Shown here one piece after another: positions 35,608-44,681 of a stretch of 64,000 nucleotides of DNA. This DNA is from an uncultured Bacteroidales bacterium (GTDB taxonomy: Bacteria > Bacteroidota > Bacteroidia > Bacteroidales > UBA932): contig CAMBMK010000001.1 in NCBI GenBank assembly GCA_945868745.1, positions 1 through 64,000 on the forward strand. Direction: 5' to 3'. Both the position numbers and the translations under genes were made by a program. The notes under the pieces were generated by a model. That model saw only the letters and a program-made list of their open reading frames with translations. It was not told where the DNA came from and made no database searches. Numbering within the stretch: position 1 is the stretch's first letter; each line of letters starts with the position of its first letter.

Positions 35608-36147
35608 TTAAAAATTTCCTTCCAATTCCGATTTGATTTTTTCTGCGGCGATATGGTATGAGGCCTTCAGAGAACCGACGGAGGTGTCCGTTATCTTGGA
35701 AATCTCGTCATAGCCGAGGTCTTCGAAATAGCGCAGAGAAAACACAATACGCTGCTTGTGGGGCAGTTTGCGCAGACACATCATCAGCTTGCGTTCCGCC
35801 TCCGATGCATTGAAATAAGGGTCATCCCCGATTTTTCCCTCATCTTCCCCGGAAATGCTCTTGAACATAAGGGCGGCACGCACTCTCTTTCTCCTCAGGA
35901 AATTGAGGGACTCGTTGGTGGCAATGCGGTAGATCCATGTGAACAGCCCCGAATCTCCTCTGAATGAAGGGAGTGACTGCCAGACCTTCACGAACACCTC
36001 CTGGAGGAGGTCATCCGTATCTTCATGCGAGTCCAGGATGGTACGCACATGGTAATAGAGCCTTTCACCATAGTTCTTCACTATGGCATTGAAAGCCTCT
36101 TCCGTGCCGCCCTCCCTGTAGAGAGCTATGATTTCCTTGTCGGTCAC
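35608..36147 (-). CDS. ECF-type RNA polymerase sigma factor
   Basis: A 179-residue sigma-70 family protein. Region 2 shows DDLLQEVFVKVWQSLPSFRGDSGLFTWIYRIATNESLNFLRRKR. Region 4 shows LPHKQRIVFSLRYFEDLGYDEISKITDTSVGSLKASYHIA. A GTG start at 36147 (VTDKEIIALY) is chosen because it aligns with the usual N terminus. The longer form, also a GTG at 36183, would begin inside the loop of the upstream transketolase terminator. First gene of a three-gene unit with a membrane protein and a Spy-like protein. Confidence 0.88.
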   Translation of the reverse strand: MTDKEIIALYREGGTEEAFNAIVKNYGERLYYHVRTILDSHEDTDDLLQEVFVKVWQSLPSFRGDSGLFTWIYRIATNESLNFLRRKRVRAALMFKSISGEDEGKIGDDPYFNASEAERKLMMCLRKLPHKQRIVFSLRYFEDLGYDEISKITDTSVGSLKASYHIAAEKIKSELEGNF

Positions 36148-36157
36148 AGCGTCCGGA

Positions 36158-36207
36158 ACAACAAAAATCAGCCCAAAAAGCACTTTTCGCGGCCTTCCGG
36201 GCTGATT
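36158..36207 (-). terminator. Intrinsic terminator of the transketolase operon
   Basis: On the minus strand AATCAGCCC (36207-36199) pairs with GGGCTGATT (36174-36166) across a 24-nt loop and is followed by T-rich TTTTGTTGTT. It lies between the transketolase C-terminal gene and the second ECF sigma gene. Confidence 0.65.
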
Positions 36208-36230
36208 GAAACTGATATTATGGAATTATA

Positions 36231-37184
36231 CTATTTGCGTGAGATAGCCTTCTTGGCAGCCTCTGCAATATGTGCTGCATCAAGTCCATAGGCCTCCATG
36301 AGCACCTTAGGGGTACCTGTCTGGCCGAAGCGGTCTCCACCGTTGATGAACTCTACAGGAGTAGGGCAGTTGAGTGCAAGAACGCCTGCGACGAGCTCGC
36401 CGAGACCTCCGCACACATTGTGCTCCTCTGCGCATACTACAGCGCCTGTCTTGCGTGCAGAAGCGATTACTGCAGCCTCGTCAAGAGGTTTGATGGTGGC
36501 GATGTCGATGACCTCTGCGCTGATGCCTTCAGCCTCGAGGGCCTCTGCTGCGCTGAGGGATTCCCATACGAGATGGCCGGTAGCGAAGATGGTCACGTCC
36601 TTTCCTTCATTCATCACATAGGCCTTTCCGATTTCGAACGGCTCGTCGGCAGGAGTGAAGTTCGGAACTGAAGGACGGCCGAAGCGAAGATAAACAGGGC
36701 CGTCATACTTTGCAGCAGCGATGGTGGCAGCCTTTGTCTGGTTGTAGTCGCAAGGATTGATGACCACCATGTCCGGAAGGGCACGCATAAGTGCGATATC
36801 CTCCATGGTCTGATGGGTTGCACCATCCTCTCCGAGGGTGATTCCGGCGTGTGAGGAAGCAATCTTGACATTGGTCTTGCCGTAAGCCACTTCCTGGCGT
36901 ACCTGGTCGTAAACACGGCCGGTGACAAACTCTGCGAAAGAGCCGATGAACGGAATCTTTCCGGTAATGGCAAGTCCTGCAGCAGCACCTACCATATTTG
37001 ATTCTGCGATACCGCACTGGATGAAACGCTCAGGAAAATCCTTTGCGAAATCATCCATTTTGAGGGAGCCTTTGAGGTCGGCGGTGAGGGCAACTACCCT
37101 TGAATCAGCCTTTCCTGCCTCGTGGAGACCAGCACCGAAACCGCTGCGGGTGTCCTTTTTACCTGTGTCGATGTATTTTTTCAT
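36231..37184 (-). CDS. Transketolase, C-terminal section (pyrimidine-binding and C domains)
   Basis: 317 residues covering the pyrimidine (Pyr) and C-terminal domains of transketolase: FIQCGIAESNMVGAAAGLA contains the catalytic Glu, then HAGITLGEDGATHQTMEDIALMRA, and the C domain DVTIFATGHLVWESL. The thiamine-diphosphate GDG motif is on the separate upstream gene. Together the two chains should catalyse two-carbon transfer in the pentose-phosphate pathway. Lies 14 nt after the N-terminal gene. Split transketolases are common in Bacteroidota and Firmicutes. Confidence 0.92.
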   Translation of the reverse strand: MKKYIDTGKKDTRSGFGAGLHEAGKADSRVVALTADLKGSLKMDDFAKDFPERFIQCGIAESNMVGAAAGLAITGKIPFIGSFAEFVTGRVYDQVRQEVAYGKTNVKIASSHAGITLGEDGATHQTMEDIALMRALPDMVVINPCDYNQTKAATIAAAKYDGPVYLRFGRPSVPNFTPADEPFEIGKAYVMNEGKDVTIFATGHLVWESLSAAEALEAEGISAEVIDIATIKPLDEAAVIASARKTGAVVCAEEHNVCGGLGELVAGVLALNCPTPVEFINGGDRFGQTGTPKVLMEAYGLDAAHIAEAAKKAISRK

Positions 37185-37198
37185 AACTCTTTCTCCGA

Positions 37199-38044
37199 TT
37201 AAAAATCACCCAATGTCTCCTCAAGCTGGGTCATAGCCTGTTCGCACTGTTCCATTGAAGGAGCCTTTCCGTGCCATTTGCAGGTGCCTGCCATGAAATC
37301 AACTCCGTGGCCCATATCGGTCCTGAAGAGAATCATTGTCGGCTTGCCGGTACCCTTGTTGGCCTTTGCCTCTCCGAATGCCCTGAGGATGTCCTTCATG
37401 CAGTGGCCGTCAGCGATGATAACGTTCCATCCGAATGCCTTCCATTTCTCCTCGAGGTCGCCTTCACCTGCCACGGAAGCAACCGTACCGTCGATCTGCT
37501 GGCCGTTCCAGTCGGTGAATGCAATGAGATTGTCAAGCTTGTGGTAAACGGCGAACATACCTGCCTCCCAGATCTGTCCTTCCTCGCTTTCACCGTCGCC
37601 GCAGAGGGTATAGACGAAATTGTCCTCACCGTCGAGCTTCTTGCCGAGGGCGAGACCGGCTGCTGCGGAGAGACCCTGTCCGAGGGAACCGGATGCCTGG
37701 AAGATGCCCGGAAGTCCCTTGCGGATTGACGGATGTCCCTGAAGACGGGAACCGTACTGGCGGAAGGTGGCGAGCTCCGATACCGGGAAATAGCCGGCCC
37801 TGCCGAGAACGGAATAATAAACAGGGGTAAGGTGTCCTGCAGAAAGGATGAACATATCCTGTCCCTTTCCGTCACGGGTCCAGGTTGCAGGATCCTGTTT
37901 CATTACATTGAAATAAAGCGCGGTCAGAATATCTGCACTGCTCAGGGATCCGCCCGGATGGCCGGACTGTGACAGGGCAACCATTCTGACGATATCCCTT
38001 CTCACCTGGGAAGAGATTCTTTTAAGTTCTTCTACGTTTGCCAT
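37199..38044 (-). CDS. Transketolase, N-terminal section (TPP-binding)
   Basis: 281 residues with the transketolase PP domain: SGHPGGSLSSADIL near residue 27, SAGHLTPVYYSVLGRAG, SLGQGLSAAAGLALG, the TPP motif from CGDGESEEGQIWEAGMFA to DWNGQQIDG, and FRTDMGHGVDFM. First of the two split-transketolase genes, with a TATATTTG promoter box (38093-38086) in the gap after nagB, so it may be expressed both with and without nagB. Confidence 0.92.
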   Translation of the reverse strand: MANVEELKRISSQVRRDIVRMVALSQSGHPGGSLSSADILTALYFNVMKQDPATWTRDGKGQDMFILSAGHLTPVYYSVLGRAGYFPVSELATFRQYGSRLQGHPSIRKGLPGIFQASGSLGQGLSAAAGLALGKKLDGEDNFVYTLCGDGESEEGQIWEAGMFAVYHKLDNLIAFTDWNGQQIDGTVASVAGEGDLEEKWKAFGWNVIIADGHCMKDILRAFGEAKANKGTGKPTMILFRTDMGHGVDFMAGTCKWHGKAPSMEQCEQAMTQLEETLGDF

Positions 38045-38085
38045 ATGAAATAGTTATATGATTCTGAAGATTATCTTTTAGTATG

Positions 38086-38093
38086 CAAATATA
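38086..38093 (-). promoter_or_regulatory. -7 element for split transketolase genes
   Basis: Minus-strand TATATTTG fits TAnnTTTG, about 41 nt before the N-terminal transketolase ATG. No TTTG at -33, where the end of nagB lies. Confidence 0.45.
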
Positions 38094-38098
38094 GCAAA

Positions 38099-38890
38099 TT
38101 ATCGCTCTGCTTCTTCCACAGCCTTGAAATATCTGTAGGAATTGACTTTGAGCTCGCCAACAGACAGTTCGTCGCACACGATCGTGCCGAATTCGTGGTT
38201 CTGAAGGCCGGAAAGGGTGCAATAATGCGATACAGGACCTTCCACGGCATCCCTCACGGCACGGGCTTTCTTGCTTCCGAATGCGAGAATCACCACCTCG
38301 CGGCTTCCGAGCACGGTGGCCACGCCGACGGTCAGCGCCTGCTTGGGCACCTTTTCGTAATCATTGTCAAAGAAACGGGAATTGACTTCACGGGTGTCAC
38401 GGGTAAGGGTGACAACCCTTGTGCGGGATGAAAGAGAGGAGAACGGCTCGTTGAATGCGATGTGGCCGTCTTCACCGACACCGCCGAGGAAGAGGTCAAA
38501 ACCACCGGCCTTTTCGATTGCGGCCTCATAGGCTGCACATTCGGCCTCAGTGTCGGCGGCATTGCCGTTGAGGATGTGGATATTCTCCGCAGGCTCGTCG
38601 ATGTGGTCGAAGAGATACCTGTGCATGAAGGAATGGTAACTCTCCGGATGGCTTTCAGGAAGGCCGACATACTCGTCCATGTTGAAGGAAATGACGTTTT
38701 TGAACGACACTTCCCCGTCACGGACCATCCTGATGAGTTCGGCGTAGGTTTCGATAGGTGTAGAACCCGTACACAGTCCGAGCACGAACGGCTCGGATGT
38801 CCTTGCAGCCTTCTCGTTGATCTTGGAAGCGATGTAATGGGCTGCCCACAGGGAGCCTTCGGCTGCGTTGTTTCTGATTATCAGTCTCAT
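38099..38890 (-). CDS. nagB: Glucosamine-6-phosphate deaminase
   Basis: Converts GlcN6P to fructose-6-phosphate and ammonia, the last step of amino-sugar catabolism. The 263-residue protein has [26 protein letters not shown] (catalytic Asp), [28 protein letters not shown] and [16 protein letters not shown]. Length is typical for the hexameric enzyme. Downstream lie the split transketolase genes, which use the fructose-6-phosphate product; upstream lies a LacI-family regulator. A 6-bp inverted repeat (38917-38922 with 38938-38943) is in its leader. Confidence 0.95.
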   Translation of the reverse strand: MRLIIRNNAAEGSLWAAHYIASKINEKAARTSEPFVLGLCTGSTPIETYAELIRMVRDGEVSFKNVISFNMDEYVGLPESHPESYHSFMHRYLFDHIDEPAENIHILNGNAADTEAECAAYEAAIEKAGGFDLFLGGVGEDGHIAFNEPFSSLSSRTRVVTLTRDTREVNSRFFDNDYEKVPKQALTVGVATVLGSREVVILAFGSKKARAVRDAVEGPVSHYCTLSGLQNHEFGTIVCDELSVGELKVNSYRYFKAVEEAER

Positions 38891-38976
38891 ATTTCAAAAA
38901 ATAATGTACATTGCAAGGGTATCTCCCGAAAGGCCATATACCCCTGGAAACAGCATATGGCGCAGACAGGGACCTT

Positions 38977-39014
38977 ATAAAAAAAGAGTGTGTCACGCCC
39001 GGCGGACACACTCT
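38977..39014 (-). terminator. Intrinsic terminator of the LacI-family gene
   Basis: Minus-strand stem AGAGTGTGTC (39014-39005) with GACACACTCT (38994-38985), 10-nt loop, then TTTTTT. Separates the regulator from nagB. Confidence 0.85.
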
Positions 39015-39020
39015 GACTTG

Positions 39021-40046
39021 TCATTTTGCATGTGTTGAACCTCCAGGCACAAGTTCCGGATTGAGGACGATGCTTTCCGCTCCCTTCCCCTGGATCATGG
39101 ACACGAGCACATCGACTGATTTTTCACCCAGAGCCTTGAGAGGCTGGACGATATGGGTAATGGTCGTTGCAAACAGGCTGTAGATGTCGCTCTCGTCAAA
39201 ACCTACAATCGCAAGGTCCTCAGGAGTCCTGAGCCCGAGATTCTTCATCGCGGAGAGCACCTGGGCGGAAAGCGAATAGGTAGGAAGGAACAGGCCGTCA
39301 GCCCCGCGCGAGAGGGCGTCCTTTATGAACTGCTCCACGTCGCCGACCTTGCCGTAATCGGTATAATAGACATTGACCCTGTCTGCCAGGCCGTTGCTCT
39401 CCATAGTCTCGCGGTAGCCCTTTTCCCTCTGTGCGAGGCTCGAGATGCCGAGAGAATATGATATCATCTCTATGTTGCGGCAGCCCGCATCAATCATCTG
39501 CTGCGTGGCCATACGTCCTGCCATCACGTCGTTGAGAAGAACCTTTCCGACACTTTCCTCCGTACCGAGGTCCATATCACGGTCGAGAAGGACCACCGGG
39601 ACCATTGCGTCGAGAGCCTTGCGGATAGCAGCTTCGCCTCCCGTACAAGGGGCCACGATGATTCCGTCCACATTGTGTGCAAGCACGGCGTCCATCACAT
39701 CGGACAGACGGTCGGCATTCTCTTCGGAGCTTGCAAAGAAGACCGTGTAGCCGTATTTGATGGCCTCTTCCTCGATATTCCTGGAAATACCGGCAAAGAA
39801 CTTGTTGGAAATGTCATTGGGAATCACCGCAATGGTGTTGGATTTGCCGCTCCTGAGGGATGCGGCGGAGAGATTTCTCCTGAAACCGAGCCTCCTGGCT
39901 ACTTCAAGTACCCTTTTTGCAGTGTCCTGGTTGACCGGGCAGTCAAGTTTTCCGTCTTCGCCTCTTTTGGCATTCATAACGAAAGAAACAAGCGTAACGG
40001 AAACACCTGCTTCACGCGCGACATCGCGGATTGTAACTCGTTTCAT
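39021..40046 (-). CDS. LacI-family transcriptional regulator
   Basis: 341 residues: an N-terminal LacI helix-turn-helix (MKRVTIRDVAREAGVSVTLVSFVMN, about 1-25) with the hinge region LGFRRNLSAASLRSGKSNTIAV, then a periplasmic-binding-protein-like effector domain (about 65-330). The N-terminal MK at 40046 was chosen over an upstream in-frame start at 40103 because it begins the canonical HTH and follows a -7 box (40099-40092). Its neighbours nagB and transketolase suggest control of amino-sugar or sugar-phosphate use; the effector is unknown. Confidence 0.88.
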   Translation of the reverse strand: MKRVTIRDVAREAGVSVTLVSFVMNAKRGEDGKLDCPVNQDTAKRVLEVARRLGFRRNLSAASLRSGKSNTIAVIPNDISNKFFAGISRNIEEEAIKYGYTVFFASSEENADRLSDVMDAVLAHNVDGIIVAPCTGGEAAIRKALDAMVPVVLLDRDMDLGTEESVGKVLLNDVMAGRMATQQMIDAGCRNIEMISYSLGISSLAQREKGYRETMESNGLADRVNVYYTDYGKVGDVEQFIKDALSRGADGLFLPTYSLSAQVLSAMKNLGLRTPEDLAIVGFDESDIYSLFATTITHIVQPLKALGEKSVDVLVSMIQGKGAESIVLNPELVPGGSTHAK

Positions 40047-40091
40047 GGCTTCTATAAATTCTGCGGAGGACGTATTTCCGCACATTATTCC

Positions 40092-40099
40092 CAAAGATA
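40092..40099 (-). promoter_or_regulatory. -7 element of the LacI-family gene
   Basis: Minus-strand TATCTTTG fits TAnnTTTG. A TTTTTG run sits about 20 nt upstream, one nt off the ideal spacing. Initiation near 40085 gives a leader of about 39 nt. Confidence 0.55.
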
Positions 40100-40142
40100 C
40101 CAAAAAAGTGCAACAAATACAAAAATCTTTTTTTGATGCTTT

Positions 40143-41150
40143 TTATTCGGAAGGCAGGAATCCCTTCTGCAGAAGCACCTCGGCTATCTGTATTGCATTG
40201 GTTGCTGCACCTTTGCGGATGTTGTCGGAGACACACCAGAAATTGATGCCGTTCTGTACGGAAAAGTCCCTTCTGAGACGGCCTACGAACACATCGTCGT
40301 GTCCGAGGGAATACAGCGGCATCGGATATACATTGTTGGCGGTGTCGTCCTGGACGGTAACTCCCGGGGTGTTTTCCCAGATTGCGCGGATGTCTTCGAG
40401 TTCGAATTCCTTCTCAAACTCGAGGTTGACGGATTCGGAGTGGCCGCCGAGCACAGGCACGCGCGCCGTGGTTGCGCTTACGCCGATAGTGTCGTCACGA
40501 AGGATCTTGTGGGTCTCGTTGACCATCTTCATCTCCTCCTTGGTGTAGCCGTTCTCGGTGAAGACATCGATATGAGGGATTACATTTTCGTCGATAGGAT
40601 AAGGATAATATGCCTTGTACTCACCCCAGGACTGTCCTGCGCGCTCGGCCTGCATCTGCGCCACGGCCTTGTTGCCGGAGCCGGTGACAGACTGGTATGT
40701 GGAGACGACAATCCTCCTGATGCGGTATTTTGCGTGGAGAGGCGCAAGAGGGAGGAGCATCTGGATTGTGGAACAGTTGGGGTTCGCTATGATATAGTCA
40801 TCAGCAGTGAGGACATCGGCGTTGATTTCCGGGACCACAAGCTTTTTGGTCGGGTCCATTCTCCAGCAGGAGGAGTTGTCCACGACGCGGCATCCGACAG
40901 CTGCGAAACGCGGGGCAAGCTCCTTTGAAGGGCCGCCGCCAGCGCTGAACACTGCAAGGTCCGGTTTTGCGGCAATCGCCTCGTCTGCGCTGATGACGGT
41001 GTACTCACGGCCGCGGAAGGTGACTTTCTTTCCGACGGAACGCTCGGAAGCTACAGGGAAAAACTCTGTTACAGGGAAGTTCCTTTCCTCGAGAACTTCA
41101 ATCATTCTGGTGCCTACAAGTCCTGTGACACCCACTACTGCTACTTTCAT
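40143..41150 (-). CDS. asd: Aspartate-semialdehyde dehydrogenase
   Basis: Reduces aspartyl phosphate to the semialdehyde for Thr, Met and Lys (diaminopimelate) synthesis. The 335-residue protein has VAVVGVTGLVGTRMIEVLEERNFP, the catalytic Cys in IIANPNCSTIQML, QSVTGSGNKAV and the catalytic His in RVPVLGGHSESVNLEFE. Length is normal. Lies 39 nt after thrA on the same strand, as the final gene of the aspartate-family run. Confidence 0.96.
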   Translation of the reverse strand: MKVAVVGVTGLVGTRMIEVLEERNFPVTEFFPVASERSVGKKVTFRGREYTVISADEAIAAKPDLAVFSAGGGPSKELAPRFAAVGCRVVDNSSCWRMDPTKKLVVPEINADVLTADDYIIANPNCSTIQMLLPLAPLHAKYRIRRIVVSTYQSVTGSGNKAVAQMQAERAGQSWGEYKAYYPYPIDENVIPHIDVFTENGYTKEEMKMVNETHKILRDDTIGVSATTARVPVLGGHSESVNLEFEKEFELEDIRAIWENTPGVTVQDDTANNVYPMPLYSLGHDDVFVGRLRRDFSVQNGINFWCVSDNIRKGAATNAIQIAEVLLQKGFLPSE

Positions 41151-41189
41151 ATTTTAATGTCATTTGTTGAGTTCCGCATTTGCGTAAGA

Positions 41190-43646
41190 TTACATGAGTA
41201 TGTCATTGAGCACACCGCTTGCCGTCTGGTATGCCCCGGCTCCGGCTCCCTGCACCACAAGAGGAGAAGGGTAGAAGGAGGAGGTGATGATGGCGGCATT
41301 GTCGGTCCCGCAGAGATTGTAGAGCGGATGCTCAGGGCCTACGGCCTTGAGCGCCATGGATGCGACATAGCCTTCCGGAGTCTTTTCGAGGGTCGCTATG
41401 AATCTCTGTCTCAAGCCTTTGTCGGCCGCCTCCCTGTAGGAGGACGCAAACTGTTCTTCGCTGCTGTCGAGCTTCGAGAAGAACTCCGGCACCTTTCCGG
41501 TGAAGAAGTCCGGCCCGAGGACAGGGGTTATGCGCACATCGGCCTCATCAAGCGGCACTCCGGCCTCGCGGCTGAGAATCAGGAGCTTGCGCAGCACGTC
41601 ACGGCCGCTCAGGTCAAGACGCGGGTCAGGCTCGGAATATCCGGCCTTCTGGGCATAGCGCACCACATCGGCAAATGTCTTTCCGTCGGTGCCTCCCGCG
41701 TATGTACTGAAGATGTAGTTCATTGTGCCGGAGAGCACGGCCTCTATTTTCAGGATTTCGTCGCCGGAGTTGACGCTGCGCGAGATGGATTCGAGAATCG
41801 GGAGTGCGGCGCCGACCGTTGTCTCGTATTTGAGGGATACACGGTTGTCAACGGCAGCCTTCTTGAGCATCTCGTACTGTCTGTAAGGTGCTGCAAAGGT
41901 GATTTTGTTGCTTGCGACAACCGAATAGCCTCTCTCGAAGAGGTTGAGGTATTTGTATGAAATGTCGGAGCTTGCCGTGCAGTCCACAAAGACGGAGTTC
42001 TGAAGCGAAATCTTGGCGAGCTCCTCAAAGAATGCTTCGTCGGCTGCGGATTTGCCCTTTGCAAGCTGGCCCTCAATGTCCTGCAGGCTGAGGCCTTCCT
42101 TGTCGATGACATACTTCCTGCTGTTGGAAATGCCGGCAAGGTGGAGGCGTTTTCCGGTACGCTCGGCAATGGATTCGCGGTTTTTGGCGAGGATGTCGAG
42201 AAATGCTTTGCCCACGGTGCCGTATCCGGCAACGAAGAGGTTGATGTCCTTGTACTTGGATGTCTCGAAAAACTCCTTGTGGATATATCTGATTGCCGCG
42301 TGGGCATCTTCGGAGGCCACGATGACGGATATGTTCCTCTCGGAGGAGCCCTGTGCGACAGCGCGTACGGCAATGCTGCGGCGTCCGAGTGCGGCCATCA
42401 TGCGTCCTGTGGTCCCCCTCTGGCCGAAGATGTCGTCACCGACAAGGCAGACGATGGAGTAGCCGGTCTCGACCTTCAGCGGGTTGAGCTTGCCGAGGGA
42501 GATTTCATATGCGAAACATCTGTCTGCGGCTTCCCTGGCCTTCTCGGCGTCCTTTTCGGACACGGCTACACACATCGTATTGACCGATGAGGCCTGTGTG
42601 ATGAGGATGATGCTGATGTCATTCTCGCTGAGCGTGCGGAAAAGGCGGTAGGAGAATCCGGGCACGCCGACCATCCCGCTTCCCTCGAGGGAGAGGAGGG
42701 CAATGTTGTCGGAGTTGGAGATGCCGATGATGTTGCCGCGGCTTCTCGGAGGGTTCTGTTCTATGATGGTGCCTTCCCCGTCAGGGTTGAAGGTGCATTT
42801 TACATAAATCGGGATTCTTTCGGCCACGACAGGCTGGATGGTAGGCGGATAGATCACCTTTGCCCCGAAGTGGGAAAGCTCGAGCGCGGCACGGTAGGAG
42901 ATATGCTTGATGAGGGTGGATGACGGCACTATTTTCGGGTCGGCGGTCATCATGCCCGGGACGTCCTTCCATGTCTCGAGGGCCCTGGACTTGCTTCCGA
43001 CGGCAAAGAGGGATGCGGTGTAGTCCGAGCCTCCGCGTCCGAGGGTGACCATACGCCCCTTTTCGTCGGCGGCAATGAATCCCGGCACCACGAAGAGGGA
43101 TGTGATAGGGTTGGTCTCTATCATGTTCTGGACTGCCGCATACGTCTTCTGGAAATCGACTGTCTCCTTTCCCGCCTCGCTGTGGACACGGATAATCTCC
43201 CTTGAATCAATCCATTTGGTGGCGATTCCGCGGCTGGCGAGCTTGGTGGCAAGGATCCGGCTGGAGATGAGCTCCCCGCAACCCTGGATGGCATCGAGGC
43301 TGGTCGGGCTGAGCTCTCCGAGAAGATAGACTCCGTGGGAAATGCTCAGGAGCGAATCGAAGATTTCGTCGCACATCTCGGTCACCTCCTCGTGCTTTTC
43401 AACCGGAAGAAGTTCGCGGATGATCTCGTGGTGACGGGCCTGGAAGGAGTCGAGGATTTCCTTGTAGGTCTCGTTACGGTCTGCCGCAAGATGGCCTACC
43501 CTGATCAGCGCATCGGTAAACCCGCTGACCGCAGACACGACGACAATCGTCCTGTCGCGCGATACGGCCCCGGCGATGATTTCCGCACATTGGGACATAC
43601 TTTCGGCACTCGCTACAGACGTGCCTCCGAATTTAAGTACCTGCAT
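41190..43646 (-). CDS. thrA: Bifunctional aspartokinase / homoserine dehydrogenase
   Basis: An 818-residue fusion. The N-terminal aspartokinase (about 1-290) opens with VLKFGGTSVASAESM and has VTLGRGGSDYTASLFA. Two ACT-like regulatory modules follow (about 300-450). The C-terminal homoserine dehydrogenase (about 465-818) begins NLFVAGYGTVGKAFLDIL and has LSGTMNYIFSTY and the catalytic region GYSEPDPRLDLSGRDVLRKLLILSR. Order and size match ThrA of enterics. It sits between metX and asd, so homoserine made here is used next door. Confidence 0.96.
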   Translation of the reverse strand: MQVLKFGGTSVASAESMSQCAEIIAGAVSRDRTIVVVSAVSGFTDALIRVGHLAADRNETYKEILDSFQARHHEIIRELLPVEKHEEVTEMCDEIFDSLLSISHGVYLLGELSPTSLDAIQGCGELISSRILATKLASRGIATKWIDSREIIRVHSEAGKETVDFQKTYAAVQNMIETNPITSLFVVPGFIAADEKGRMVTLGRGGSDYTASLFAVGSKSRALETWKDVPGMMTADPKIVPSSTLIKHISYRAALELSHFGAKVIYPPTIQPVVAERIPIYVKCTFNPDGEGTIIEQNPPRSRGNIIGISNSDNIALLSLEGSGMVGVPGFSYRLFRTLSENDISIILITQASSVNTMCVAVSEKDAEKAREAADRCFAYEISLGKLNPLKVETGYSIVCLVGDDIFGQRGTTGRMMAALGRRSIAVRAVAQGSSERNISVIVASEDAHAAIRYIHKEFFETSKYKDINLFVAGYGTVGKAFLDILAKNRESIAERTGKRLHLAGISNSRKYVIDKEGLSLQDIEGQLAKGKSAADEAFFEELAKISLQNSVFVDCTASSDISYKYLNLFERGYSVVASNKITFAAPYRQYEMLKKAAVDNRVSLKYETTVGAALPILESISRSVNSGDEILKIEAVLSGTMNYIFSTYAGGTDGKTFADVVRYAQKAGYSEPDPRLDLSGRDVLRKLLILSREAGVPLDEADVRITPVLGPDFFTGKVPEFFSKLDSSEEQFASSYREAADKGLRQRFIATLEKTPEGYVASMALKAVGPEHPLYNLCGTDNAAIITSSFYPSPLVVQGAGAGAYQTASGVLNDILM

Positions 43647-43661
43647 ATTGTGTAAGTTCGT

Positions 43662-44681
43662 TTATAATTTTTCAAGAATCGGAGTAAACAGCTCGGTAAT
43701 CTGCTCATTTTCAAGAAGGAATCCATCGTGTCCGAAAAGGGAGCTGATCTCGTGGTAACTTGCTCCCGGGATCTTTCCGGCCATCACCTCCATGTCCTTC
43801 GCCGGGAAAATGACATCGGTGTCGATTCCGATGACCGTCGTCCTGCACTTTATCATTGAAAGTGCCTTCTCCTCGCCCCCGCGGCCACGGCCCACATTCT
43901 GGCTGTCAACCCCATAGGAAAGATACCAATAGGAATATGCATCAAACCTGTCGGCAAGTTTCTTTCCCTGGTACCTCTGGTATGAAGCGGCCCTGTCGGC
44001 GAAAACGGTGTCATCGTCCGTTTCGAACTGGCGCACATTGTAGCCGGCATCGCACCTGTATGAAAGCAGGGCGATGGACCTTGCACACTTGAGCCCCTCC
44101 CTGCCCCCTTCGAGGCTTGCGCATTCGCGGAAAGTCGGGTCGGCCTCAAGAGCCATTCTCTGCGACTCCTCAAAACCTGTAAGCCAAGGAGTTACCCTTG
44201 AAAGTGTAGCCATGAACACGGCATTTTCCACAACATCGGGACTGCTGATGGCAAGCTCTATGGCCTGGAAGCCCCCGATGCTGGAACCTATCAGGAAGTC
44301 GATTTTGGCAATGCCGAGAGATTCCCTCACGATATTGATTGCCTTGACGATATCGCGTACCGTAACCCTCGGGAAATCAAAATAGTACGGTTCCCCGGTA
44401 AGGGGATTGACCGATGACGGGCCGGAGGACCCGTAGCATGACCCGAGCATATTGACGCAGACCACGAAATACTTTTCCGTGTCTATGAGCCTGCCTTTCC
44501 CCACAAGGGATGACCACCAGTCCGACGGGTCGCTGTTGGCCGTAAGCGCATGGCAAATCCACACCACTTTCTGCCCGTGGTAACCTCCTTCCGAACAATG
44601 ATATGCAATTTCAAGCCCCTCAATGCTGCCTCCCGCCTCAAAAGGGAATGTTTCCTTCAGTTTTATCTTGTGCAGTTCCAT
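43662..44681 (-). CDS. metX: Homoserine O-acetyltransferase
   Basis: Alpha/beta hydrolase that acetylates homoserine for methionine synthesis by direct sulfhydrylation. The 339-residue protein has the nucleophile elbow LIGSSIGGFQAIELA (catalytic Ser), an Asp in IGIDTDVIFPAKDMEVM and the catalytic His in LFGHDGFLLENEQ. The family is shared with homoserine O-succinyltransferases of MetX type, so the acyl donor is inferred. Its start overlaps the stop of the GH42-like gene by 1 nt (TAATG); thrA follows 15 nt on. Confidence 0.93.
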   Translation of the reverse strand: MELHKIKLKETFPFEAGGSIEGLEIAYHCSEGGYHGQKVVWICHALTANSDPSDWWSSLVGKGRLIDTEKYFVVCVNMLGSCYGSSGPSSVNPLTGEPYYFDFPRVTVRDIVKAINIVRESLGIAKIDFLIGSSIGGFQAIELAISSPDVVENAVFMATLSRVTPWLTGFEESQRMALEADPTFRECASLEGGREGLKCARSIALLSYRCDAGYNVRQFETDDDTVFADRAASYQRYQGKKLADRFDAYSYWYLSYGVDSQNVGRGRGGEEKALSMIKCRTTVIGIDTDVIFPAKDMEVMAGKIPGASYHEISSLFGHDGFLLENEQITELFTPILEKL

